DNA of 64,000 bases from Variovorax sp. DXTD-1 (GTDB taxonomy: Bacteria; Pseudomonadota; Gammaproteobacteria; Burkholderiales; Burkholderiaceae_C): contig NZ_RWKH01000023.1 of NCBI RefSeq assembly GCF_003984625.1, positions 38,217 through 102,216 of the forward strand, written 5' to 3'. The position numbers and the translations under genes are program-made. The notes under the pieces are model-generated. The model worked only from the letters and a program-made list of their open reading frames with translations. It did no database searches and was not told the origin of the DNA. This document shows positions 24,846 to 33,538 of this stretch, piece after piece; the stretch's first letter is position 1; each line of letters starts with the position of its first letter.

Positions 24846-25793
24846 TCAGTTCACCAGCGTGGGATTGCGTTTTTCTTCTTCGATCCGCTGCTGACGGCGC
24901 ACCGCCTCGCATTGCGCGTGCGGCTTGAATTCGGGCTTGAGGCACTGCGCAGCCATGCATTGCGCCTTCGCGATGAAATTGCGGTCGCCGCAGATGGATT
25001 GCGGATCGGTGGGCCCCGCGGCCGCGGGCTGCGGCGCGGGCGCGGCGGCCACTGCGGGTGCGGCCTCGGGCGCACTCGGCTGCGATGGTGCTGCCGGCGC
25101 CGGCTTGCGGGACTTGGCCGCGGATGGCGGCTTCGGCGTGGCGATGGTCGGCGTGGCCGGGGCTGCGGCGGCAAGTGCCGCATCTGCAGCAGCCGGGGGC
25201 TCAATGGGCGGCAATGCGAGCGGTGCCGCCTCGGAAGCTGGCGATGCAGGAGCAGGCGCCACGGCAGGTGCGGCAACAGGCGCGGCAGTCGACGCCGCTT
25301 CGGCCTGTTCGGCCGGCGTGCCTTTTCCGTAGCCGTACCAGCCGGCGACGATCATGAGCAGCCCGACGGCCAGCAGCACCAGCCACAGCAGGATGCCGCG
25401 CACACGCGGCGGCTTGCGCACTTCCGCGCCGACAGGGCGCGGCGTCCGAGGCCTCGAAGCCTTCTTGACCCTGGGCTCGCGCGGCGGCGAAGGCGGCCGC
25501 TTGGAGCGGCCCGCGCCGACGATGACGGTCTTCTCATCAGCCAGCGACCCGGCATGCGCGTAGGCGGCTTGAGAAGCGATCGGCAAGCTGCCGTCGAAAA
25601 GCCCACCGGGGATGGTGGGTGCGCGCAGTTGCGCGGGCGCCGTGGCGGCCCATTCGCGCTCCGACCGGCTTTCAGGGCCCGGGGGCGGCGCCATCGGCGC
25701 CGGTGCCGCAGGCGCCAGCTTTCCGCCGCAACTCCTGCAGAAATTCGCGCCCTCGCGGTTCTCCGCACTGCACACCGGACAGATCAAGGCCAT
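24846..25793 (-). CDS. Zinc-ribbon membrane protein of unknown function
   Basis: The 315-residue protein starts with a zinc ribbon (Cys5, Cys8, Cys19, Cys22), continues as a Pro/Ala/Arg-rich linker, crosses the membrane once (about 133-155) and has a long Ala/Pro-rich outer segment ending in a small domain with paired cysteines (CGDRNFIAKAQCMAAQC). The zinc ribbon faces the cytoplasm by the positive-inside pattern. I do not recognise a function. It is in the same direction as the cyclic-nucleotide-binding protein and mnmE. Confidence 0.75.
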   Translation of the reverse strand: MALICPVCSAENREGANFCRSCGGKLAPAAPAPMAPPPGPESRSEREWAATAPAQLRAPTIPGGLFDGSLPIASQAAYAHAGSLADEKTVIVGAGRSKRPPSPPREPRVKKASRPRTPRPVGAEVRKPPRVRGILLWLVLLAVGLLMIVAGWYGYGKGTPAEQAEAASTAAPVAAPAVAPAPASPASEAAPLALPPIEPPAAADAALAAAAPATPTIATPKPPSAAKSRKPAPAAPSQPSAPEAAPAVAAAPAPQPAAAGPTDPQSICGDRNFIAKAQCMAAQCLKPEFKPHAQCEAVRRQQRIEEEKRNPTLVN

Positions 25794-25880
25794 GACGACT
25801 GACTTCTAGGGAAAACGATTTCAAAAACTGGCTGCGAAGAGCCGTCTGGGCCTGAATTGCCGAACCGACCCGATGGATGT

Positions 25881-26342
25881 TCAGGTCACCGCGACGCGCT
25901 TGGACCGGTGCCCCATGCGCTTGGCGATCACCGCGCCGAGCCCCATGGCGATTTCGAGGGCGAGGTTGGGTTGCCGGTTGGACATTTCCGCAAAGCGGAT
26001 GGCCGTGAGGCGCCACACGCGGCCGGCGCCGGTCACCACCACGTTGGCCGAATGCGGCTCGCGCGAGAAGAACGAGCCTTCGCCCACCACCGATCCGGGC
26101 ATGAGCACGGCCAGCTTCATCTGTTCCTTGCTGCTGACGCGATGCACGCTGATGGCGCCGCCTTCGAGGAAATACACCGAGCGGTCGTGGGTACCTTGTT
26201 CGATGAGAACGTCGCCAACGCCGGTATCGATGGGCTGCAGGTAGCCCGCCAGCGTTTCCCACTGCTGTACGTTGAGCGTCAACGCGAAGGCGTCGTTGCT
26301 GTTGTTGTCCGCGATGGCGCGGCTCAGGTTCTGGATGGACAT
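25881..26342 (-). CDS. Cyclic nucleotide-binding domain protein (stand-alone)
   Basis: The 153-residue protein is a single CRP/PKA-type cyclic nucleotide-binding fold (LIEQGTHDRSVYFLEGGAI, then PGSVVGEGSFF and PHSANVVV for the phosphate-binding cassette). It has no DNA-binding helix-turn-helix, so it is not a CRP-type regulator; it probably works as a sensor subunit. The ligand is not certain. It sits between the zinc-ribbon gene and mnmE. Confidence 0.82.
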   Translation of the reverse strand: MSIQNLSRAIADNNSNDAFALTLNVQQWETLAGYLQPIDTGVGDVLIEQGTHDRSVYFLEGGAISVHRVSSKEQMKLAVLMPGSVVGEGSFFSREPHSANVVVTGAGRVWRLTAIRFAEMSNRQPNLALEIAMGLGAVIAKRMGHRSKRVAVT

Positions 26343-26432
26343 GCTTTTCTCAACCCCCGCATCTGTGCCGAAGTATCCGCGAAGGCCGCAGGTTTCGGCT
26401 ACAACTCTTTACGTTTTTCGTTGCGGCTGTCG

Positions 26433-27851
26433 CTATTTGCCGATGCAAAAGCGCGAAAAGATGACCCCCAGCAGGTCGTCCGCGCCGAATTCGCCGGTGA
26501 TTTCGTTCAGTGCGTTCTGCGCCAGGCGCAACTCTTCGGCCAGCAGATCGAGCAGCTGGGCTTGTGCCGCCAAGTGGCCTGCAGCCAACTCCAGGTGGGT
26601 TTGGACGCGGCCCAGCGCCTGCAGGTGGCGCGCGCGTGCGAGGTAGACACCCTCTGGCACCGACTGCCAACCCGCCATGGCAAGCAGCTGTTCGCGCAGC
26701 GCTTCGATGCCGAGGCCGGTCTTGGCGGAAAGGACGATGCCTTGGGCCGAGCCGGGTATCCCGGCTGCCGGCGCGGCGTCCTGCTTGTTCCATACGTCGA
26801 GCACCGGCACGCTCGCGGGCAGCTTCTGCCGCAGGCCGCGCAGGATCTCCGCGTCGGCCGCGGCGTAGTCGGCAAGGGCCGCGCGCGTCAGGTCGTGAAG
26901 GAAGAGCACGGCGTCGGCGGTCTCGATCTGGCCCCACGCGCGCGCAACGCCGATCTGCTCGACCTCGTCGCTGCTCTCGCGCAGGCCCGCGGTGTCGGCC
27001 ACATGCAGCGGCACGCCGTGGATCTGGATGGTCTGCGAAACCACGTCGCGCGTCGTGCCCGCCACGGCGCTCACGATAGCCAACTCGGCCCCGGCGAGCG
27101 CATTGAGCAGCGAACTTTTGCCTGCATTGGGCTGGCCCGCAATCACGACCTTGATGCCTTCGCGCAGCAGCGCCCCCTGCTTCGCCCGCTGCTGCACCGC
27201 CGCCAGTTGCGCCTGCAGCCTCACCAGCTGCCCGGCCGCATCGGCCTTTTGGAGAAAGTCGATTTCCTCTTCCGGAAAGTCGAGCGTCGCCTCGACCAGC
27301 ATGCGCAGGTGGATCAACGCGTCGCGCAGCGTATGGATCTCGCGCGAGAAGGCGCCCGAGAGCGAACGGCCGGCGCTGCGCGCAGCCGCCTCGGTGCTGG
27401 CGTCGATCAGGTCCGCAATCGCCTCGGCCTGGGCCAGGTCGATCTTGCCGTTGAGAAAAGCGCGCTGGCTGAACTCGCCCGGCTCGGCCACGCGCAGGCC
27501 GGGCAGCCGCGCGCGGCCGGTCATCGGATCGGGCTCGGCGGCGGCTTCGAGGCAGCGCGCCAGCAACAGCTGCAGCACCACCGTTCCGCCATGCGCCTGC
27601 AGCTCGAGCACGTCTTCGCCGGTGAACGAATGCGGCGAGGGAAAGTGGATGGCCAGGCCGTGGTCGACCGGCTCGCCGGCCGCATCGCGGAAGGGCAGGT
27701 AGGTGGCTTCGCGCGGCTTGAGCGCCCGGCCGCAGAGCGCGTCGCTCAGCGGCGCGAGCCGCGCGCCCGAAACGCGCACGATGCCCACCGCCCCGCGCCC
27801 CGAGGCGGTGGCAATGGCGACGATGGGATCGGTGGTGCGGGCGAATGTCAT
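26433..27851 (-). CDS. mnmE: tRNA modification GTPase MnmE
   Basis: The 472-residue protein, with MnmG, installs the 5-carboxymethylaminomethyl group on wobble uridine 34. It has the N-terminal tetrahydrofolate-binding domain, a helical domain interrupted by the G domain with P-loop GQPNAGKSS (239-247) and the diagnostic C-terminal CIGK (469-472), whose Cys is catalytic. Length is standard. It lies downstream of yidC in the usual oriC-proximal order. Confidence 0.96.
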   Translation of the reverse strand: MTFARTTDPIVAIATASGRGAVGIVRVSGARLAPLSDALCGRALKPREATYLPFRDAAGEPVDHGLAIHFPSPHSFTGEDVLELQAHGGTVVLQLLLARCLEAAAEPDPMTGRARLPGLRVAEPGEFSQRAFLNGKIDLAQAEAIADLIDASTEAAARSAGRSLSGAFSREIHTLRDALIHLRMLVEATLDFPEEEIDFLQKADAAGQLVRLQAQLAAVQQRAKQGALLREGIKVVIAGQPNAGKSSLLNALAGAELAIVSAVAGTTRDVVSQTIQIHGVPLHVADTAGLRESSDEVEQIGVARAWGQIETADAVLFLHDLTRAALADYAAADAEILRGLRQKLPASVPVLDVWNKQDAAPAAGIPGSAQGIVLSAKTGLGIEALREQLLAMAGWQSVPEGVYLARARHLQALGRVQTHLELAAGHLAAQAQLLDLLAEELRLAQNALNEITGEFGADDLLGVIFSRFCIGK

Positions 27852-27876
27852 GGAAGCGCGATTCTTTCAGCAAAAG

Positions 27877-27904
27877 CAAAAGGGCCGCGAATGCGGCCCT
27901 TTTG
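27877..27904. terminator. Intrinsic terminator between yidC and mnmE
   Basis: AAAAGGGCCGC and GCGGCCCTTTT form an 11-bp stem with a GAAT loop, 24 bases after the yidC stop. It should end the rpmH-rnpA-yidD-yidC transcript, so mnmE needs its own promoter or read-through. Confidence 0.85.
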
Positions 27905-27928
27905 CACAGTGGCGGAAGCTGCCGCGGC

Positions 27929-29614
27929 TTACTTGCCCAGCACGCCCAGCCGCTTGTTGATGAACCACTGCTGCGCGATCGACAGCACGTTGTTGGTGAT
28001 CCAGTACAGCACCAAGCCGGCCGGGAAGAAGATGAACATCACGCTGAACGCGAGCGGCATGATCCACATCAGCTTGGCCTGCATCGGGTCCGGCGGCGTC
28101 GGGTTGAGCCAGGTCTGGAACAGCGAGGTCAGCGTCATCACGACCGGCAGGATGTACCACGGGTCGGGCGCCGACAGATCGGTGATCCAGCCGATCCACG
28201 GCGCGTGGCGCATTTCGACCGACGACAGCAGCACCCAGTAGAGCGCAATGAACACCGGAATCTGGATCAGGATCGGGAAGCAGCCGCCCATCGGGTTGAC
28301 CTTCTCGGTCTTGTAGATGCGCATCATCTCCTGCTGCATTTCCTGCGGCTTGTCCTTCAGCCGCTCGCGCATTTCCATGATCTTGGGGTTGATGGCCTTC
28401 ATCTTGGCCATGCTGGCGTAGGCCTTGGCGTTGAGCCAGTAGAAGGCCGCCTTCAGCAGCACCACCAGGGCCACGATGGACCAGCCCCAGTTGCCCAGGA
28501 TGCCGTGCAGCTCGTTCAGCAGCCAGTACAGCGGCTTGGAGATGATCGCGAAGATGCCGTAGTCCTTGACCAGGTCGAGGCCCGGCGCAATGGCTTCGAG
28601 CTTCTTTTCTTCTTCGGGGCCGGCGAACAGCGCGCTGTTGACCACCAGGGTCTGGCCCGGGGCGATCTTCGGCAGCGTGGCCACCATGGCCACGGTGAAG
28701 AGGTTGTCGCCCAGGTCCTTCACGCGGAACTCGCGCCGGAGCTGTTCGCTGGCCGGGTCGCCCTTGAGGAGCCACGCCGACACGAAGTAATGCTGCACCA
28801 TCGCAATCCAGCCGTCGTTGGCGGGCGGCGGCGGCTCGACCTTGCCCTTGGCAATGTCCTTGAAGTCGAGCTTGTGAAACTTCTTTTCGTTGGTGTAGGC
28901 CGCGGGGCCGGTGAAGGTGTTGGTGCCGAACATCGTGCCCGCCGCCACCGTGCCGTGGCGCAGCAGCTGCATGTAGAGCTGCGCATCGCGCGGCTGGTCG
29001 CTCACGTTGACCACTTCATGGCGCACGCCGACGGTGTATTCGCCGCGCTTGAAGACATAGGTCTTGACGTACTTCAGGCCGCCCGAGGGCGCACTTTCGA
29101 AACTCACTTCGAGCGTGTTCTGGCCTTCGGCCATTTCGCGCGGGCCGGCTCTCGGCGTCATCGGCGTCAGGTGGTTGGGGAAGGCTTCGCCGGTCTGGCT
29201 CAGCAAGCCGGTTTGCGCCACGTAACGCGTCGCGGGCGAGTCGTTCTCGAACAGCACCACGTGCTTGGTGCGGTCGGCCTCTTCGTACTTGAGCAGTTCG
29301 AGGTAGTTGACCGTGGCGCCTTCGCTGTCGATCGCGGCCTTGAAGAGATCGGTGGTCACGCTGACCTGCTCACGCGGTGCGACCGGCGCGGCCTGCGTGG
29401 GCACGGCGGCGGCAGTGCCGCCAGCGGTGGACGCGGTCGGCACGCCGTTGCCGGCCGCCGGCGTACTGCCTGCCGGCGCGCTGGCCACGGCAGCCGGCTT
29501 GCTCGACGGCAGGAAGGTCGGCTTGTTGCCGTTGAAGACCTGCCATTGGTCCCACAGCAGCACCAGCGAGAAACCAAAAATCACCCACAGGATCGTGCGG
29601 CGTATATCGTTCAT
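27929..29614 (-). CDS. yidC: Membrane protein insertase YidC
   Basis: The 561-residue Oxa1/YidC/Alb3-family insertase places proteins into the inner membrane alone or with Sec. It has an N-terminal helix (IRRTILWVIFGFSLVLLWDQW), a large periplasmic beta domain (about 60-340), and five C-terminal helices with the conserved segment GGCFPILIQIPVFIALYWVL. Its start overlaps the yidD stop by four bases. Confidence 0.96.
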   Translation of the reverse strand: MNDIRRTILWVIFGFSLVLLWDQWQVFNGNKPTFLPSSKPAAVASAPAGSTPAAGNGVPTASTAGGTAAAVPTQAAPVAPREQVSVTTDLFKAAIDSEGATVNYLELLKYEEADRTKHVVLFENDSPATRYVAQTGLLSQTGEAFPNHLTPMTPRAGPREMAEGQNTLEVSFESAPSGGLKYVKTYVFKRGEYTVGVRHEVVNVSDQPRDAQLYMQLLRHGTVAAGTMFGTNTFTGPAAYTNEKKFHKLDFKDIAKGKVEPPPPANDGWIAMVQHYFVSAWLLKGDPASEQLRREFRVKDLGDNLFTVAMVATLPKIAPGQTLVVNSALFAGPEEEKKLEAIAPGLDLVKDYGIFAIISKPLYWLLNELHGILGNWGWSIVALVVLLKAAFYWLNAKAYASMAKMKAINPKIMEMRERLKDKPQEMQQEMMRIYKTEKVNPMGGCFPILIQIPVFIALYWVLLSSVEMRHAPWIGWITDLSAPDPWYILPVVMTLTSLFQTWLNPTPPDPMQAKLMWIMPLAFSVMFIFFPAGLVLYWITNNVLSIAQQWFINKRLGVLGK

Positions 29615-29898
29615 GACGAAGACTTCTTGTCGGAGGAAAGGAGAGACGAAAACAGCGAGCCTGACTTGTCAGTGCGACACTGTGATGCCGGTGGAACCGG
29701 ATCGTGCCCGCCCTGGCACCAGGGCTGGCATCGCACGATGCGGTGCAGGGTGAGATAGCTGCCCTTGAGGGCACCATGGACTTCCAGCGCCTCGATCGAA
29801 TAGAGCGAACAGGTCGGCTCGAAGCGGCACGACTGCCCGAGCCAGGGGCTCAGCAGCAGGCGGTAGCCCTTCACAAGGCCGATCAGCAGGCGCTTCAT
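29611..29898 (-). CDS. yidD: Membrane protein insertion efficiency factor YidD
   Basis: The 95-residue protein matches YidD, with the cysteine pattern CRFEPTCSLYSIEAL and RIVRCQPWCQGGHDPVP and an amphipathic N-terminal helix. It helps membrane protein insertion next to YidC. Overlapping starts and stops with rnpA and yidC make one translationally coupled cluster. Confidence 0.94.
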   Translation of the reverse strand: MKRLLIGLVKGYRLLLSPWLGQSCRFEPTCSLYSIEALEVHGALKGSYLTLHRIVRCQPWCQGGHDPVPPASQCRTDKSGSLFSSLLSSDKKSSS

Positions 29899-30293
29899 GG
29901 GGAGGATGCGGAGGAGGAGCGCGCGGCGCGCGCCAGCAGTTGCTGGAGCTCGGCGCGAACAGCGCTCTTGAGCTTGTCCGAACTGGCGCTCACGAATTCC
30001 TTGCGGTCAAAAGCCGCGCGCAGCCGCACTACGTGCGCCGCACGTGGCAGGCCGGCGTCGGGCGCAGCGCTCACGATGTAGATCTGGCGCTTGATGGCGT
30101 TGCGCGTGACCGCGCGACGCGCCCAGCGCTTGGGCACCATGGCGCCCAGCCAGACATCGTCGGACGCGAACAAGGGCTGCGCGCTCGATGTCGAGTCGAG
30201 TGCGCAGCGATGCAATGCGAAATGAGCAGTGCGCGCCACGGTGGCACCTGCGAGGACGGCCTGGAATTGCGCGCGGGTCTTGAGCCGCTGCAC
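29895..30293 (-). CDS. rnpA: Ribonuclease P protein component RnpA
   Basis: The protein subunit of RNase P, which matures tRNA 5' ends. The core (VQRLKTRAQFQAVLAG, then the RNR-like RRAVTRNAIKRQIY segment) is clear. There is no ATG between the rpmH stop and the core; I chose the GTG at 30293 giving 132 residues, which starts at the usual family N-terminus. A CTG or TTG about 80 bases upstream, near the rpmH stop, would give a longer Pro/Ala-rich N-terminus and cannot be excluded. Confidence 0.9.
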   Translation of the reverse strand: MQRLKTRAQFQAVLAGATVARTAHFALHRCALDSTSSAQPLFASDDVWLGAMVPKRWARRAVTRNAIKRQIYIVSAAPDAGLPRAAHVVRLRAAFDRKEFVSASSDKLKSAVRAELQQLLARAARSSSASSP

Positions 30294-30379
30294 GGAAGCC
30301 GGGCCGGACACGCCAGAAACACTGGCTGAGGAAGCTGGCGCTGGCGGGTCGGCGGCTGGCAACGGCAGAGGAACTGCCG

Positions 30380-30514
30380 TCAGACGGCCAGGCGCTTGCG
30401 GCCCTTGGCGCGGCGCGCGTTGATGACGGCGCGGCCGCCACGGGTCTTCATGCGGACCAGAAAGCCGTGGGTACGGGCGCGGCGGACTTTGGAAGCTTGG
30501 TAAGTGCGTTTCAT
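30380..30514 (-). CDS. rpmH: 50S ribosomal protein L34
   Basis: A 44-residue basic protein, MKRTYQASKVRRARTHGF at the start and KGRKRLAV at the end, matches L34 over its whole length. It is first in the rpmH-rnpA-yidD-yidC cluster beside the origin. It is easily missed because of its small size. Confidence 0.96.
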   Translation of the reverse strand: MKRTYQASKVRRARTHGFLVRMKTRGGRAVINARRAKGRKRLAV

Positions 30515-30833
30515 GATGAGATTTCCTGCTGGTTCCCCCGATATCCACCGAGCCCGACGAAGCCTGGAAAGGCTGTATCGGGCAGGCGGGCGCTGGGAGC
30601 GTTTTTCGGATGACCCCCGAAAGACGCAATGAGGTTTTCAGGGAAACCCGCAATTATCGCAAACATTCGGCCCAACACCAAACATCGAGTAACTTTGCGG
30701 GCCTTTGCATAGTGCCCGGGGGGATGTGGATAAGGTTTTGACAAGTTAGAATGCGGGCCGCCTTGCAGCAGAGAATATCCACAATACATATACCAAAAAA
30801 TGGACGAGGGACTCACCACTTTTTCAAGCACCC
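30515..30833. other. rpmH-dnaA intergenic region, probable oriC
   Basis: The divergent rpmH/dnaA gap is the classical origin site. It has an exact DnaA box TGTGGATAA at 30725-30733 and a one-mismatch box ATATCCACA at 30775-30783, with a short AT-rich stretch (AATACATATACC) after it. Promoters of both genes must also lie here. The number of boxes is low, so the functional origin may extend elsewhere, for instance into dnaA-dnaN. Confidence 0.65.
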
Positions 30834-32213
30834 ATGTCGACTGACGGCATCGGTGAAAGCCTCTGGCAGGCCTGTGTCGACCAGCTCGCGCAGGAGCTGT
30901 CCGAGCAGCAATTCAATACCTGGATCAAACCCCTGACGGCGCAGGTCACCGACGACCTTTCGCGCATGACGGTGTTCGTTGCCAACCGCTTCAAGCTCGA
31001 CTGGATCCGCGCGCAGTACGCCGGCAAGATCGCCGCCATGGCCGAGAAGATGTACGGCCAGCCGGTGGCAGTTGAGTTAGCGCTTGCTCCGCGTGAAGCG
31101 CCCGTGCGCTCTGCACCCATTGCCGTCATGGCAGAAACCGATGTGCCGCGCGACATGGCCGGCCCGGGCGAGGAGCCGGCCGCGGCCGGCTTCAAGAATC
31201 GGCTGAATTCGGGCCTGACCTTCGACACCCTGGTGGAGGGCACCGCCAACCGCATGGCGCGCGCCGCGGCCATGCACGTGGCCGGCATGCCGGGCCATCT
31301 GTACAACCCGCTGTTCATCTACGGCGGCGTCGGCCTCGGCAAGACCCACCTGATGCACGCTGTGGGTAACCGGCTGCTCGCCGACCGGCCCGATTCCAAA
31401 GTTCTCTACATCCATGCCGAGCAGTTCGTCTCGGATGTGGTCAAGGCCTATCAGCGCAAGACTTTCGACGAGTTCAAGGAACGCTACCACTCGCTCGATC
31501 TGCTGCTGATCGACGATGTGCAGTTCTTCGCCAACAAGGACCGCACACAGGAAGAATTCTTCAACGCGTTCGAGGCCCTGCTCGCCAAGAAATCGCACAT
31601 CGTGATGACCAGCGACACCTACCCGAAGGGCCTGGCGGACATCCACGAGCGGCTGGTTTCGCGCTTCGATTCGGGCCTGACGGTGGCCATCGAGCCGCCC
31701 GAGCTCGAGATGCGCGTGGCCATCCTGATCAACAAGGCGCGGGCCGAATCGGCAGAAATGCCGGAAGAGGTGGCCTTCTTCGTTGCCAAGAACGTGCGCT
31801 CCAACGTGCGCGAGCTCGAAGGCGCGCTGCGCAAGATCCTGGCCTACTCGCGGTTCAACCAGAAAGAAATCTCGATCGCCCTGGCGCGCGAGGCGCTGCG
31901 CGACTTGCTGTCGATCCAGAATCGGCAGATCTCGGTCGAAAATATCCAGAAGACGGTGGCCGACTACTACAAGATCAAGGTCGCCGACATGTACAGCAAG
32001 AAACGCCCGGCCAGCATTGCGCGGCCGCGGCAGATCGCGATGTACCTGGCCAAGGAACTCACCCAGAAGAGCCTGCCGGAAATCGGCGAGCTGTTCGGCG
32101 GGCGCGATCACACAACGGTGCTGCATGCGGTTCGCAAGATCTCGGGCGAGCGCCAGCAGCTCACCGAACTGAACCAGCAACTCCACGTGCTCGAACAAAC
32201 GCTCAAGGGCTGA
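30834..32213 (+). CDS. dnaA: Chromosomal replication initiator DnaA
   Basis: The 459-residue initiator binds DnaA boxes at oriC and opens the duplex. Domain I is at 1-80, a short linker follows, the AAA+ domain has Walker A GGVGLGKTH (about 163-171) and Walker B LLLIDDVQF, and domain IV ends with the DNA-binding signature RDHTTVLHAV. The start at 30834 follows the origin gap. dnaN follows 84 bases after its stop. Confidence 0.97.
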   Translation: MSTDGIGESLWQACVDQLAQELSEQQFNTWIKPLTAQVTDDLSRMTVFVANRFKLDWIRAQYAGKIAAMAEKMYGQPVAVELALAPREAPVRSAPIAVMAETDVPRDMAGPGEEPAAAGFKNRLNSGLTFDTLVEGTANRMARAAAMHVAGMPGHLYNPLFIYGGVGLGKTHLMHAVGNRLLADRPDSKVLYIHAEQFVSDVVKAYQRKTFDEFKERYHSLDLLLIDDVQFFANKDRTQEEFFNAFEALLAKKSHIVMTSDTYPKGLADIHERLVSRFDSGLTVAIEPPELEMRVAILINKARAESAEMPEEVAFFVAKNVRSNVRELEGALRKILAYSRFNQKEISIALAREALRDLLSIQNRQISVENIQKTVADYYKIKVADMYSKKRPASIARPRQIAMYLAKELTQKSLPEIGELFGGRDHTTVLHAVRKISGERQQLTELNQQLHVLEQTLKG

Positions 32214-32297
32214 CCCCGGATGTCATCAGCCACCCGCAACAGCGGAGAATGGCGTCTTACAAGCGGATTCAAAGAGATAAGAGAAGAGGAAGAAGAC

Positions 32298-33404
32298 ATG
32301 ATCGTTTTGAAGGCAACCCAAGACAAAGTCCTCGCCGCGCTGCAGTCGGTGGCGGGCATCGTGGAGCGGCGCCATACCCTGCCGATCCTGGCCAATGTGC
32401 TGATCCGCAAGACCGGCGGCCAGCTGCAGCTGACCACCAGCGACCTCGAGATCCAGATCCGCACCACGGCCGAGCTCGGCGGCGACGAAGGCAACTTCAC
32501 CACCACCATCGGCGCGCGCAAGCTCATCGACATCCTGCGCACCATGCCGGCCGACCAGACCGTGAGCCTCGAATCAAGCGCGAGCAAGCTGGTGCTCAAG
32601 GGCGGCAAGAGCCGCTTCACGCTGCAGTCGCTGCCGGCCGAAGACTTTCCGCTGGTGCAAGAGGCCGCCAATTTCGGTCCTGTGTTCAGCGTGCCGCAAA
32701 AGACGCTGAAGGATCTGCTCTCGCAGGTTTCGTTCGCCATGGCCGTGCACGACATCCGCTACTACCTGAACGGCATCCTGTTCGTGGCCGAAGGCAAGCA
32801 GCTGAGCCTGGTCGCCACCGACGGCCACCGCCTGGCGTTTTCGTCGGCCACGCTCGACGTCGAAGTGCCGCGCCAGGAAGTCATTCTTCCGCGCAAGACC
32901 GTGCTCGAAATGCAGCGCCTGCTGTCGGACGCCGAAGGCGCCATCGAGATGCAGTTTGCGAACAACCAGGCCAAGTTCAGCTTCGGCGGCATGGAGTTCG
33001 TCACCAAGCTGGTCGAGGGCAAGTTCCCCGACTACAACCGCGTGATTCCCAAGAACCACAAGAACAGCGTCACGCTCGGCCGCGCCCCCCTGTTGGCCAG
33101 CCTGCAGCGCACCGCCATCCTGACCAGCGAGAAGTTCAAGGGCGTGCGCCTGAACATCGAGCCCGGCACGTTGCGCATTGCATCGAACAATGCCGAGCAG
33201 GAAGAAGCGCAGGACGAGCTCGACATCGACTACGGCGGCGACGCCATCGAAATCGGCTTCAACGTGACCTACCTGATCGACGCGCTGACCAACATGGGCC
33301 AGGACATGGTCAAGCTGGACCTGGCCGACTCCAACAGCTCCGCGCTTTTGACCATCCCCGAGAACGCATCCTTCAAATATGTCGTGATGCCGATGCGAAT
33401 CTAG
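32298..33404 (+). CDS. dnaN: DNA polymerase III beta subunit (sliding clamp)
   Basis: The 368-residue clamp protein has three repeated clamp domains, starting MIVLKATQDKVLAALQSVAG and ending YVVMPMRI, the family C-terminus. The start at 32298 has GAGGAAGAAG upstream; an in-frame ATG at 32220 is rejected as it lacks family similarity. It is in the usual dnaA-dnaN-gyrB order. Confidence 0.97.
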   Translation: MIVLKATQDKVLAALQSVAGIVERRHTLPILANVLIRKTGGQLQLTTSDLEIQIRTTAELGGDEGNFTTTIGARKLIDILRTMPADQTVSLESSASKLVLKGGKSRFTLQSLPAEDFPLVQEAANFGPVFSVPQKTLKDLLSQVSFAMAVHDIRYYLNGILFVAEGKQLSLVATDGHRLAFSSATLDVEVPRQEVILPRKTVLEMQRLLSDAEGAIEMQFANNQAKFSFGGMEFVTKLVEGKFPDYNRVIPKNHKNSVTLGRAPLLASLQRTAILTSEKFKGVRLNIEPGTLRIASNNAEQEEAQDELDIDYGGDAIEIGFNVTYLIDALTNMGQDMVKLDLADSNSSALLTIPENASFKYVVMPMRI

Positions 33405-33436
33405 AAGACAGAAAACACAGCGCCTTGCGCAGACAG

Positions 33437-33457
33437 CCCGCGGCCCTCCGCGGGTTT
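33437..33457 (+). terminator. Hairpin after dnaN
   Basis: CCCGCGG and CCGCGGG flank a four-base loop and are followed by TTT. The short T run makes it a weak terminator or pause site between dnaN and gyrB. Confidence 0.5.
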
Positions 33458-33538
33458 GCGCTTTCAAGAGGCAGGAAAAGCAGGCCGCCAAGGCCCGAAA
33501 AATCCCGTGAATGCCGTGAGAGATAGAGGAATATCCGA

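Noticed and set aside
22765..24960. 731-codon minus-strand frame opposite the antiporter
   Set aside because: Gln/His/Arg-rich shadow; the antiporter is clear.
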